DNA of 64,000 nucleotides from Phlebopus portentosus (Eukaryota; Basidiomycota; Agaricomycetes; Boletales; Boletinellaceae), in NCBI GenBank assembly GCA_037892935.1, contig JAYXKI010000009.1, positions 558,001-622,000 on the forward strand, given 5' to 3'. Below the pieces are notes generated by a model that was given only the letters and a program-made list of their open reading frames with translations, was not told where the DNA came from and searched no databases. Of the stretch, positions 13,401 through 24,352 are shown piece by piece (within the stretch, counting starts at the first letter, position 1; every line of letters starts with the position of its first letter). Made by a program: the position numbers and the translations under genes.

Positions 13401-14542
13401 ATTTCAACAGAACGCAGAACAATCTGAAAGCTACCGCTGTATCAGTTATCGGCGTGTCGACTTGGCGACCCCATTGTTCTCATCATAATTTGAGTAAGTA
13501 ACGTTATACTCAGGTCCATCTCTGTCCGTATATATGTGTTTGAAGTTCCTATCGTTTCTGTAATCAATATGCTATTGATCTTACGCTGAATTTATCAACT
13601 TCTGGGGAGTTCGGATCAAGTTTAAGCTGTGTCACGACCGGACGATTCGGTAACTTCAGAAGTACGAATGGCTGCATCATTTCCTCACTTGTTTCCGAGT
13701 GAAATTTACTTCAACGTATCGCGATCCCTACACAATCATCTTGCTTTTCAGCATGTTCCCGTCAAAACGAGCAACAAAAGCCCGACTAAAAAATCACTTG
13801 AAAGGTCTCGACTCTCAGAATAGTGAATAATTTAATGCTAATTTCATTATCTACACCTGTGCAGCAGGACAGAGGTACGAGGAAGGCACGAGAGTCTAGT
13901 ATCTGAATCCGGTGAAATTATAATGATCTGCCAGGAGTGTGGTTCTACGGAATCTACTACTGCAATTTGCTTCCGGCTTTGTCTTTGTGTTCCTGTTTCC
14001 GTCCGTTCGTGCCTAGACCTCTTGCTCTCCGGCGTTCCTGCGCTTTTATTGCCGGGTTTGATAACACTTGCCAAACGTCTTTGTGTGTGAATTCGACCGT
14101 GTGAACAAATTACCAAACGACACGAATTCAGTCCATCAGGTCCGATGCAGCTCAAGTCAAGTAGAACGATATGGCTTTCCATACTCTCCATAATTCAGTA
14201 TTAATATTGCTCTGGCCTTCATACTAATAATACTTGGGAGAACGTGTGGGCACAAGGAGTTATGTAAAACTTTTTGAAGCAATACTTCCCATTGCTACAA
14301 ACATGCCATCCGAGTCTGGTGAGTCTCTCGAAGACGCCCTGTACGCCATTCCCAAATTTAGTTCTCTCACTGTTTCCCCAAGAACTGACTGCTTTCCCTC
14401 AATTATAGTCGTCTGGATTTACTCATGATAATGAGGAAAACAGGGAATACGAACGATTTGTCCTCTTTCTCAAGATCACCATCGTTCCCTCGCATGAAAC
14501 GTATTCAAGAGCAAACCAACCTGCACTTTGCCCTGTATCTGA
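10473..14542. other. Gene-poor region upstream of the ankyrin and kinase genes
   Basis: About 4 kb with no ORF that looks coding on either strand. The part nearest the ankyrin gene (10.5-11.25 kb) is purine-rich on the plus strand, so pyrimidine-rich on the transcribed strand, and holds a good donor (GTAAGT, minus, near 10808). It may be a spliced 5' UTR and promoter. 11.3-14.3 kb is unremarkable. An ATG at 14303 followed by a GTGAGT donor at 14319 could be a first exon of the downstream kinase, but its phase does not match the next acceptor I can see. Confidence 0.45.
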
Positions 14543-17245
14543 TCAGCTACGTTGTGCCATACGAAGCTGGGCTACATCGGATGGGTGGTGACTTTGCGCA
14601 GAGCACACCAGAGGATTCCTCAAATAGACGCCACACGTGAGAAAGAAAAGCAATACTGGCAGGTTGCAATATCTGCCGCATTCTATGTTGCACCTAAAGA
14701 ACCAGCTCGTGAACATAAGACCCGTCTGGTGAGTTTGCATAGTACTACCTCTCTGGAAATTAGGCGCGCAATTCGCGGATGACCGACATTGAACGGTCCT
14801 CGCCGAAGGATGCTCGGAGAGTATCAGGAGGAAAGAAAAACCAGAGAGGGAGAAAGTAGATGATGCTGGTGCTGCAAGGGCCCGAGATCGAGACCGAGAC
14901 CAAGATAGACGGATAGGGAAAGAGGCGTCTCCTAAAGGGGTGGTCAACGACTCGACGAGAAGAAAGATGGAGAAAGACGTTCTGGAACCGGGGGCAGAAG
15001 TACGATGGGCACCTCCCGAAGATGTGTACGAAGTATTCAGGACTACAGAATCGAAGAAAGTGCCACCCAGAGAGAAGACGAAGAATCGTATCCACAAAAT
15101 CCAGCGTCCGAAATTGCCTCCGCTTAGTATCGGTCATGCTGTCGATCCAATCTATTCCCATCACGTCGCATCTCCTGCTCGGACGCCTGTCACTCGAACC
15201 GCTAGCGTGTCCTCCATTAAAAGCTTGACGTGTAAGCTCGGAGAAAAACTTAACTTTAACCATCAGGTGTCCGAAAACTCTCCGAAGGAAGGATCTCCAA
15301 CAACAACAAAGGGAACTTTCAAGCAGCGTTATAAATGCATAAGCAAGATCGATAAAGGCGCCCAGGGGAAAGTATACGTAGGTCTTCTCTCAGATCTTCA
15401 ATATGATAGAGGTGTACTGATTTCTCTTTCTTCTACCATTTCTATCTGAATAAGCTTTGCGAAGACATAGATAGCCATAAAACATATGCAGTTAAGGTGC
15501 TGGTTTCAGCCACTGAAGAACGCAGGAAGAAACGACAAGATTTGGAGAAGAATATAATGCGCATGCTTCGCGATGATCCGAAACGTCCTGCCAGCATTGT
15601 AAGTTTGTCCTTCAGAAACTTCGCCGACATTTTTGTACATTCGGTCCCGATATGTCATCTGATGTTTCGGCACTGTATAGGTTGAGTATGTTGAAAGCTT
15701 TGAGGAAGACGAGGATCCTCTTACGGGTGAAAAGCAACCGAAGATATGCCACGTCATGGAACATTGCAAAGGACCTACACTTTATGCCATCCTCAAGCAT
15801 AACAGGTTTTCCAATGCAGAGTTAGTCAGAGTGATTAGCCTGTACGTCCATCATTGAATTGCCTTAACGAAGCATAGTACAAATACTCATCTACCCCCGC
15901 TATATAGAGACATTGCGAATGGATTGAGTTTCCTACACAAAAACCGCATCGTGCATTGTGATTTGAAGTTAGTGAGATATCCTTCCTACCTGATTTAATC
16001 CACCAAATACGTTCTCACTGTGCATTCCGAAAGGCCAGAAAACATCATGTTCAGTTCTGAGAAGCAAGGTAGAGATGCAGACAGCTTTCACATAAGGATT
16101 ATCGACTTCGGACTGTAAGAGACCTTTTTTGCAATGCACCTACGCAGGTGCAAGCCTGCTGTGATCACTATTAAACTGAACGCTTCTTTTTGTAGTTCAA
16201 TCCAACTAAAGACACCCGAATTGAACAAAGACGTAGGGGGGACGCTACTGTACCATCCTCCTGAAGTCTTCGGCCGTGAAAGGATAGTTAGTGTAAAGAT
16301 GGACATGTGGGCATTCGGGTTCGTTCCTACATACTATTCAAGCGCCGATTGCTGAAACCCGCTTTTTTCCAGCGTTGTTATATGGGAAATAATCCACGGT
16401 TTAAACTCGTTTCCCATTAAGCCGATCAGTTATTCGGGAGCGAAGAGAAGAGCAGAAGCTCGAGGGATCAAGGGCAATGGTAAGCCTCGTTCAACCGCGT
16501 TCAAAGACGAGACATCAAACTAAAAATCAACCGCGACAGACAATATACGTAAGTACTGGGAGGAATACAACGAACGACAATTCAAGAAAGAACTCAGACT
16601 GAATTCAGACCGATGGAAGTCGATGCCCGATGGTGAGCGCAGTCAGACTCTACATCCGACTGCTCGTGACTCACTTGATTTCTATGACCTCAAAGCAAAG
16701 AAGTTAGGCGAGTTATTGCTGCTGATGGACCCACACGAAAGGTTGGCTGCCGACGCTGCGTTACCATTTTTGGAGAAACCTGTAAGCCTTGCTTCCTCTG
16801 AATCCACTGGCATTAATGACCTCATTCAATGCTCACACAGTGGAGAATGCAACCTTTCGTCAGTGCAAAGTTATAACATTTGTCATCGTATACCCTATTT
16901 CGTGTCCTTTTCTTCTGCGAAGTCAACGTACTCTTCCCGATTGCGCACTGTATGATATATTCTATATAGCATTTGTTTTTAGAACTATGTCGAATAGCGA
17001 TTTTAACGCATTTCCTTTACTGAATCCAAAAGTTAGCACAGCTAACCCTCCAAGGTTCGCTGTAAGTGAGCTCTCCTGTCAGTGACGGTACTTTCTCGCT
17101 GCTAACTCACGCGCTTATGAAACTACAGCGTCCTCGCACCACTGGAGAGCTGCATGATCAGCGTCTGGAACTCAACCTCGATCCGGACGAATGGATGCTT
17201 TCCAACCTCATTATAGTATCGCTCCATGCATGCGCAGCCCCGTAG
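14543..17245 (+). CDS. Divergent serine/threonine protein kinase, multi-exon
   Basis: The catalytic domain is read across eight phase-checked exons: 14820..15411, 15471..15598, 15681..15841, 15908..15967, 16034..16114, 16196..16318, 16373..16479 and 16540..16781. Landmarks in order: glycine loop IDKGAQGKVY (the first loop Gly is replaced), AVKVL with the ATP lysine, catalytic loop VHCDLKPEN (HCD instead of HRD), the Mg-binding DFG in IIDFGL, the APE-like HPPEVF, then DMWAFG. A charged N-terminal region of about 150 residues precedes it. An upstream exon (ending 14728, reading IPQIDATREKEKQYW) joins in phase to 14820; earlier exons are unresolved. The 3' end is also uncertain: a stop at 16873 closes the frame, or exons near 16987-17063 and 17129-17245 continue it. 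No known subfamily recognised, and it lacks FunK1 features. The kinase call is firm; its ends are not. Confidence 0.75.
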
Positions 17246-17712
17246 TCCGCATGAGGAATCGATTCGACGACAATTCGTCACGAACAATTCCGATGAGGAC
17301 AAGTATAAGAACCGTCATGCATACCATGAAATGGGTACTTGTGACTCATTTGTGTAGAACTATCAAAGGGGGAAGCACCATGAATTGCCTTCATCCATTT
17401 CAATCGGCAGTGGGAAATACTTCTAGCGTCCTTTGCGCACCTGCGTTGCTTTACATTTTACTGCAGCAAACTTGCAATGTTTTATATTGATGGTTTGCCA
17501 TAAAATCATGCTTCAAGAGCAAGTTCTATTGGCATAGCGTTGAGATAACGATACGTTTGCGAAAAATCACTGATTTTGCTTGAATAACTGCTTCGGAAGA
17601 AAGCAATGGGCTTGAACAAAAGCCTGTAAATTGAGAGCGCCTGATCCCGACTTCCTTGTACTCTGATCTACTTCGCCTCACCAAGTACTGTTCATTTCTA
17701 CGCTCTTCAGAA

Positions 17713-17958
17713 ATGTCCGATAAACAGCCTGCTAGGACGGGCGGCACACCAATGAAGCGTAAATATGAAGGAGAACAGGGTCCAGACAGTGAAAGCGAAC
17801 ATGGGGATGACCCAGGGTACTGCAAACACACAGACGGTGACCTGGAGGCGGAAAAGAAGCTCTTTGAGATGAAAAAACCCAGAAGCCAAGATAGGAAGCA
17901 GGAGGCGCCAAGAGGAGACCATTCGGAGCGGAAAACCACAATAAAATTCGCGAAGTAA
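17713..17958 (+). CDS. Small charged ORF, unrecognised
   Basis: An 81-residue ORF starting MSDKQPARTGG, rich in Lys, Glu and Asp, with no domain I recognise. A second, degenerate copy lies about 1 kb downstream (18700-18900). The two share a KR(K/S)Y.EG element, a PDS(E/D) element and a TDG/TDS-L-(E/D)AE element in the same order. That suggests a duplicated small gene or an exon pair of a larger one. No splice context was found that ties it to the kinase upstream. It may not be translated. Confidence 0.3.
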   Translation: MSDKQPARTGGTPMKRKYEGEQGPDSESEHGDDPGYCKHTDGDLEAEKKLFEMKKPRSQDRKQEAPRGDHSERKTTIKFAK

Positions 17959-18282
17959 TTTTCGAACAGTTCATTAGTTCATGTAGAGGGCGTAGCAGGC
18001 TCAGGGTAGTTTAACGATAATAGAAAAAGGAATCAAATATTCTTCCGTTTCAGAAACAGCGACGACAGTGCCGGCCGTGATGCGAAGAGCTGCAAGATAT
18101 CATCATGTTCAGTACGCCAGTCTTTTCATGAGTGTGTACTGCGGAGTGCGATAGAAAATATCGAGAAACAGCTCTAGGAGCAGAACTACATTCACCCCGG
18201 AACTTCTATAATATGCTCCATCTATATGCGTTCCCCACCTTGAGACAAACCTCATCTCAGTACTGATGTATAGAAATCCAAA

Positions 18283-18528
18283 ATGGACGAACTATTCTTG
18301 AGATGGTTCAGATTCCGGCGCTTTGCCCTTCCTTTCAGTCAGAACGCTGCAACGCCAACCACCATAACTTATAAGTCGGGAGAGTACGCAGTTGATCCGT
18401 TTCTGAAGAGTGTACTTCCCGGCTCATGCCTTGTAGTACCTTTGCTTTTAGCTTTGCACCCTACGGTTCATAATGCTTACGAGACGACGCACATATCGGT
18501 AGAGTCAAATATGAGCTGCTACGAGTAG
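18283..18528 (+). CDS. Short hypothetical ORF
   Basis: An 81-residue ORF (starts MDELFLRWFRF) with one weakly hydrophobic stretch (SCLVVPLLLAL). It sits between the two copies of the small charged ORF. No family is recognised and coding status is unproven. Confidence 0.2.
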   Translation: MDELFLRWFRFRRFALPFSQNAATPTTITYKSGEYAVDPFLKSVLPGSCLVVPLLLALHPTVHNAYETTHISVESNMSCYE

Positions 18529-18708
18529 GGCCTAGTTCCGCTGCTGCATGTGTTCAGATAACACTTCTACCAGACAGAATAGCCGAAGTTTGCAGACATC
18601 CGCGCCTGACGGAGCAAGCAATGCGAGAAATGCAAGGGTTCAGTGGGCGTATAAATTGACGGTAGGACCTAAGACCCATTATCCGTACATGAACAACTTG
18701 TGAAACAA

Positions 18709-18897
18709 TGCCCAGCACCACTTAAAAGAAACGCAGCTACGCAGAAGGGCCTCGGCACAACCCAGACAGTGATATGGAAGAAGAATCGAAGAAGCTCACA
18801 AACGTACGGATTCAGAACTAGACGCAGAACGGGAGCGTTATCACGGGAAAAGCAAGGATAGAGCTAGGAAGGAGGAACAACAAACCTCAGACAAGTA
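18709..18897 (+). pseudogene. Degenerate second copy of the small charged ORF
   Basis: Starts ATGCCCAGC and hits a stop after five codons. In a shifted frame it shows KRSYAEG, PDSDMEEE and then (another shift) DSELDAERERYHG and KDRARKEEQ, ending at TAG 18895-18897. These blocks line up in order with the ORF at 17713-17958. The stop and frame changes argue for a decayed duplicate. Confidence 0.35.
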
Positions 18898-19097
18898 GTA
18901 AGGGTGAAATTTAGATATTGATCTTAGACCCAAGTAACTTCAAAGCCTCTAGTTTGCTGTATTCTGAATGAAAGAAACAAGGTCATCGTTAAGGTTGCAT
19001 TCTGACTTCCGTACCCAATTCTCAAGTACTCTGAGGCGACCCTAATAAGTAGCCTCGTCACCTCCATACCCGATGACCTAAGATCAGTGAATATATT

Positions 19098-20929
19098 CTA
19101 TACCGCGTCGGAGACTTTTGATCGATTCCGGCAATGCGTCTCGACAGCAGAACAAACCTTCCGCGACACATGGCTCCAAAAGCTTTCGAAAAGCCCCCGC
19201 TCCCTGCCCCGGCGCCAGATTCCAATGAGAACCCAAAAGCCTTGTCCTTTCAGGTGTTTATGGTCGATAAACAAGTCCACTATCATTGCCGGTGGATCTG
19301 CGGTTGTCAGCATTGAAACGGGATTTCTCTCTCTTCGTGCCTTTCTCGACCACGAGTTCCTTACTGCCGCGATACGAATAACTTTCACGCCTTCATCCGC
19401 CACAGTGGGCGTCCCCATTCCACTGCTACTGGAAAAATGGGATCGCGGTGCAATGCTTTGCTCGGGAAATTTTACGATCGAAATGTCCGCTAGTGGCGTA
19501 AGTACGCTCAGGACAATGTCACAGACAGTACAAAGGTTCAGAGCATCGCAGTCGATCAGTGGCTGCTCGAAGTTATTATGAAGGGGTACGAGGGCGTGGT
19601 GCGGTGCTGGGAGATCGCGGGTAACCATCTAGGAGTTTCAAGTTAGCAATGGAACATGAATTTTTGATATGGTACGCACATCTGGTAATCGCACGTCCGA
19701 AAAGGACCACGCAATAGCCCACCTACGTGTCTGCCCTTGCACAAGTTCTGTAAGCGCATAATTGTCTATCTGGTTAGCTCGCAATACTTCAATGATCTTC
19801 TCCAATGATGAAAGCTTTCCGAGCATCGAGGTGAACCATCTAGATGCAGTCTATCAGAGATCCGTTCCTGGCTTTGGTGAAAGAAGCGGAAAAATCCCAC
19901 AAGCAACGGTCCTTGATTCCGGCACTTGTGCTTTCCATAACCATTCTCGCCACAAATGTTTCCTCTCCTCCCGGAGTGATCATTTCAACCTCAGCCCCAG
20001 TACATGCAGAATTCGGTTCAAGTTCTTTGCTACCAGCGCTCCTCTCGATCTCTTCCGCATCCGCGTAGAAGGGCGGATTACACATGGTAAATGTGAACCT
20101 GTTGGGAATTGGCATCAAACGCTCCCAGGTTTGATACCGTACACGCACATCCTATTTTGCTCCATCTGAAAGGGTACAAAGATGAAGTCTGGGGAAGCGA
20201 CTTTCATCACCATGATTCGGTCTGCGAGGTTGTTTTGTTGCACGTTGTCGACGGCAGATTCAAACGAAATAGGATCAATCTCTAGCAACCACATCAATAT
20301 CCTTGAGTGGAAAGGAATGGTGGGTACGCTACCTGTTCCGACAAACTTCCAACGTGGGTCGGTTTTGCACCCAAGAAGCGGATAAATAACAGAAGCACCT
20401 GTTCCACTTACTATCTTTCGTACTCAGTTACAATACAGGATGTAACACACTCTCACATGTCTATTCCAACAATCTCAGGTGGTACGTCAAGAACCCTGAA
20501 ACTTTCTGCTAGGATATCTTGAATCCAAAGAAGATAGTTGAGCCTTTTTTATGTCAGTCTCTCCTGATGAATCACTAGGAGACTGGAATTCGACTAACCT
20601 GTTTGGAACCGGGGGACACAGTCTTCCCTGAGGCAAACCGAATTTGAGGCGAAAATCGCGCCATAGTAGAGCTTCCGTTAGACATCTGGCTATTTCGTTG
20701 AATAAGGACGTTGCTTCGATAACAGATAAAATCGGCGCGCCTTTGCGCTTCAGCGTTCTTGAAGTCAAGTGTGTACGCGTTTGTTTCGCGAACTTTCGTC
20801 AAGCTTGAAGACAGATTTAGTATAAAGACAAGTCAAATAAGGTCTTGCGCACAAAATTTTGAGCTTCGGATATTGGTCAGATAGCGAAAGAAAGTCGATA
20901 GGCGTTTTGTACGGGTTCCGTTCATGCAT
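19098..20929 (-). CDS. METTL16: METTL16-like U6 snRNA / mRNA N6-adenosine methyltransferase
   Basis: Nine exons in consistent phase: 20929..20853, 20803..20741, 20685..20599, 20543..20457, 20406..20333, 20281..20149, 20098..19901, 19839..19680 and 19628..19098; 469 residues. Family landmarks: N-terminal MHERNPYKTPIDF, then CLTEALLWRDF, CPPVPNRLNYLLWIQDIL, the SAM-binding GIDIGTGASVIYPLLGC, EIDPISFESAVDNV, and the catalytic NPPF in FTMCNPPFYAD, followed by EVEMITPGGE and the SMLGKLSSL and QIDNYALTELVQGQTRRW region. METTL16 adds m6A to U6 snRNA and some mRNAs in the nucleus, affecting splicing and SAM balance. Introns are 49-61 nt. Intron 2 (20740..20686) appears to use a GC-AG boundary (see findings). 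The C-terminal 175 residues are less conserved. It shares a divergent promoter with MnSOD. The start at 20929 fits the family N-terminus; an in-frame ATG at 20962 exists. Confidence 0.92.
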
Positions 20930-21118
20930 GTGGACAGGAAAGCTCCGATTGGATTGGGCCAAGCATTATCGGTCATTTTCGATTGGATGGATGACCAATC
21001 CCAGTCACGTGCGGAGAGAACTGACGTCAAAACTTGAAGAACGAACGACGCTCTTCCGTTTCCGAAAGCTCGAGAGGTATCTTGACACCTAACCATCACC
21101 ATTATTGCAGTGTCGACA
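20930..21118. promoter_or_regulatory. Bidirectional promoter between METTL16 and MnSOD
   Basis: Only 189 bp separate the two divergent start codons. Within it are a perfect CRE/ATF palindrome TGACGTCA at 21022-21029, an E-box CACGTG at 21006-21011, and CCAAT or its complement ATTGG near 20952 and 20993. bZIP factors of the ATF/CREB or AP-1 class bind the first and bHLH factors the second; both motif classes occur at stress-response genes. Actual binding is inference. Confidence 0.65.
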
Positions 21119-21960
21119 ATGTTTACCACCATCTCGCGCAGTATTGCCCGTCCTTCGTCATCACGCCTCTTCGCAGCGGCTGCTGCGAGCTCGTTTCGTA
21201 GTGTCCATACACTTCCTCCTTTGCCGTATGCTTACGATGCGCTGGAGCCCTACATCTCCAAGGAAATCATGAATCTCCATCACACGAAGCATCATCAGAC
21301 TTACGTCAACGGTTTGAATGCCGCAGAGGAGGCGTATGCCAAGTCACAATCCATTCAAGAGAAGGTTGCTCTCCAGTCTGCTCTCAAGTTCAATGGCGGT
21401 GGTAAACTCATTTTCTCTTCTTCATGTCTTAGCCAAAGATGACTTTAGCTTGTACTTCTAGGACATATCAACCACTCTCTTTTCTGGAAGAACCTTGCTC
21501 CTGCATCGGGAGAAGGTGGAAAGCTGAGTGACGGTCCTCTCAAGCAGGCTCTCGAGAGCGATTTCGGTTCCGTTGAGAACTTCAAGAAGGAATTGAACAC
21601 CAAAACAGCTGCGATTCAAGGTAGTGGTTGGGGTTGGTTGGGCTACAACAAGTCCAACAGCAAGCTAGAGATATTGACGACAGCTAACCAGGATCCTCTT
21701 CTAAGTGTGTATTGTCGTTTTTCAGTCCGCTATCATTAACTAACGGTAACGAAACGTTAGCTCATGTTCCTCTTATTGGCATTGACATTTGGGAGCATGC
21801 CTTTTACCTCCAATACAAGAACGTCAAGGCTGACGTGCGTACCGTTTCTTTGGAATAGCTACACGTGACTAAATTTTATCCTCTATAGTATTTGAATGCG
21901 ATCTGGAATGTTATCAACTTCAAGGAAGCGGAGCAACGCTTAACCGAGGCCTCGAAGTAA
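21119..21960 (+). CDS. sod2: Mitochondrial manganese superoxide dismutase
   Basis: Four exons: 21119..21401, 21462..21704, 21761..21834 and 21889..21960; 223 residues, normal for the family. It converts superoxide to oxygen and hydrogen peroxide in the mitochondrial matrix. The first ~28 residues ([19 protein letters not shown]...) are Arg/Ser-rich without acidic residues, a mitochondrial presequence. The mature part starts [18 protein letters not shown]. Metal ligands are visible: His in [14 protein letters not shown], His in GHINHSLFW, and Asp and His in the [11 protein letters not shown] signature. GSGWGWLGY is also present. The ATG at 21119 was preferred because the presequence begins there. 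No frame lesion. It is transcribed away from METTL16 through a CRE-containing promoter, which suits a stress-inducible gene. Confidence 0.96.
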
Positions 21961-22153
21961 ATAAGAAGCGGAGCATAAAAGAGTTCCAACACCTGACACA
22001 AGAGGACATGTACCAACTTGCATTTCTATTTCTAATGATCAATATACTTTCACATCTTCCATTCCTTTGTGGATGATCCCGTGAACGGACGTTCTTCTTA
22101 GCTCTGGGAACGGATAGAGGATTCGTGGAGTCCGACGACAGTCCAGATCTTGT

Positions 22154-22190
22154 CTCATCAGACCTCATCAGACCTCATCAGACCTCATCC
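22154..22190 (+). repeat. 10-bp tandem repeat (CTCATCAGAC)n
   Basis: About four head-to-tail copies of a 10 bp unit lie just downstream of MnSOD. It is a simple satellite with no evident function. Confidence 0.85.
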
Positions 22191-22570
22191 GGGTCGGAGC
22201 CGTCTTATAGAGTTTCTCGCAAAGTAATCACACCCACCTTACTCACTGTTACTTATCCAGAACAGTCTCACCGATCCTGCCAATAGGCCACATTATCTCT
22301 CTCTTGGCTCTGTCTCGGAACGCCATCAAAGTGCGCCCAGGATGAATGACTCATTATGACGCTTCTGTATTGGTGGTCTACCCTGTTGGCGCTTGGGACT
22401 TATGAAGAGATTCTTACGAAGACTCAGATTCAATATTATTCTATGCCGAAGGAATGCATCATTACTGGTGAGTACATGTTCTTTTGACAGCGGCGTCTAG
22501 CGCACATATATATGCCCGTGGGGACATCTGTTGGCACCATTAACTCGACTGTCCACACAAGAACGTCTTA

Positions 22571-23734
22571 ATGGTCTCTTATGTTGTCGTTGGTGCATCG
22601 CGCAATCTTGGGGTGAGGTGCGCACTAGAGTTTTACAACGACGAAACTAATCACCTCTTTAGTTGGGCTTTGTGCGCTACTTAAGCTCGGATTGGAAGAA
22701 CAAAGTTTTTGCTCTCGTTCGTAACAAAACAACGGCAACTCAATTTCAGGAATTCGTCGATTCGGATGTCAACAAGTACAAAAATGTGATTGTGATAGAG
22801 GCGGACCTCAACGATTACAAGTCCATAAAGGTAGGGAATGTGATTCTCTAACGTATCTTATTCTTTACTTCAATTGCTGTGATTAACCGGGTTTCTGACA
22901 ATTAGCAATAGGCAGCGGCGACAGCAGTATCGGAAGCGACAGGAGGCGAATTTGATGTCCTGATCAATAACGGTGCTCTTTTACACCAAGAGAGAAACTG
23001 GATGACAATAGACGGATTGTAAACCTTATTTTGAGCATTCAAGTCGCCCTATGGTAATTTCTGCATCTAATACAGCCCGGATGAAGAAACTCTTGAGGAA
23101 AATTTTCTTACCTTTGTACGTTGTGCATTATTCCACGTCTTCGGACTATTGATCGCTGTGATGTATTCAGTTCAAGACCAACGCCATCGGAGCCACGCAT
23201 ATAATCAACGCTTTCATCCCTCTCCTCTGCGCTGGTAAAACGAAAAACGTCCTGGCTGTCACGTCCTCCTTGGACTCTCCGAACTTTGCTTTGGTAACGG
23301 ACCAGTCAGCTTGTCCAGCTTATTCGATTTCAAAAGCCGCATTAAACATGGACATTGCCGGGTTCGCTACAAAGTTCAAGGATGATGGGTTCACATTCCT
23401 GGCTGTCTTGCCTGGTCTCATCAAACCATGCCCGGGCGTAAGTGACATTACTTCAATTTTGTCTGTGAGCTCCATATGCTGATCTTCCTGAATTATATTT
23501 TCCCCCAAAGCGCCTGATGTCGTCGACAAAATTTATGAAGGAGTGATAGTCAAGTTACGTCAGACAAATCCAAACTTCGGATTCGTCTCTGTCGAGCAGT
23601 CCGTGAAGGACCAGATTTCTCGTTTGGAGAAGATGACTCCCGCTGTCTCAGGGCCTTCGTTCACGCCAATGGTGATGACGCGAATTATCCCAGCTATTAG
23701 TCTACTGATATTTGGTAACAAACCTTGTCAATAA
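22571..23734 (+). CDS. Short-chain dehydrogenase/reductase (SDR) copy 1, frame-disrupted
   Basis: Exons 22571..22612, 22663..22830, 22912..23018, 23076..23115, 23171..23437 and 23511..~23700. A classical SDR of the C-factor-like group: N-terminal VVVGASRNLG for NAD(P) binding, EADLNDY after the second strand, LINNGA (NNAG motif), Ser in AVTSSLDSP, and catalytic Tyr and Lys in PAYSISKAALN. It would be an NAD(P)-dependent oxidoreductase in the cytosol; substrate unknown. Exon 5 is 267 nt where 268 is needed to join exon 6 in frame; the AAACCATG at 23424-23431 has lost a base against copy 2. A second loss at about 23644-23652 throws off the tail; the other frame gives the family-like FVHANGDDANYPSY ending at TAG 23698-23700. 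Unrepaired, the last frame runs to 23734. It is a tandem paralogue of the gene at 24353. Confidence 0.75.
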
Positions 23735-24075
23735 ATGTTCAGTTCCGTGCTAGTCAGTCTCGAGACGAACGAGCTTCAGTTAGCGGTGAATAAAGAGCTC
23801 GCTTCATTAGTCACGGAAGCTAAAGTGTATCCAAATTTGAATTCCGGAATGAAAGCTGATCCTTTATTCATTGTACTACCGTAGTAGTGTCATTAGGGTT
23901 GCTTGGCGACCTAAATCTGAAGTAATTCCTGACTGCGCCTAACCTGAATCCTCCTGAATCCCCGCGCCTTCTCGGGCGCAGGCGCAGTTAGAGATAAGGA
24001 TTGATGACATACGCGCACAGGGGGCAAAACCCTATCTCCAAACCTGAAAAAAATTGATCCGGAACTGAAATCCAA

Positions 24076-24116
24076 CCAATCAGAAGCGAGCTTTCCAATT
24101 CTGTTTCCTATATAAG
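24076..24116 (+). promoter_or_regulatory. CCAAT and TATA elements upstream of SDR copy 2
   Basis: CCAAT at 24076-24080 and TATATAAG at 24109-24116, about 30 bp apart and about 240 bp before the SDR-2 start codon. The arrangement is that of a core promoter; use is inferred. Confidence 0.5.
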
Positions 24117-24352
24117 CGGCTCAGAAACGTAATTCTGTCCCCTCTGTGCGTCTGTTCCGTGCCGAAGAAACACATCATCTCCTAGCGCCCATGATTGATT
24201 TTGTATTATCAGAAACATCTAGTGCGCATGCCGTGCTTTGAAGGGCCACATCATCGTCTTTCCTCATGAAAACGATTGTCAAAAATATAAAGGGTCGAGG
24301 AATAGCTTGTTGCCTCCAGCAACTTGGTCGTATACTTCTAAACCACGAAAAA

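Noticed and set aside
14764..14856. Apparent frameshift in the N-terminus of the kinase (MTDIERSS frame ending at TAG 14854)
   Set aside because: An acceptor at 14818-14819 joins exon 14728 to 14820 in phase, so no lesion is required.
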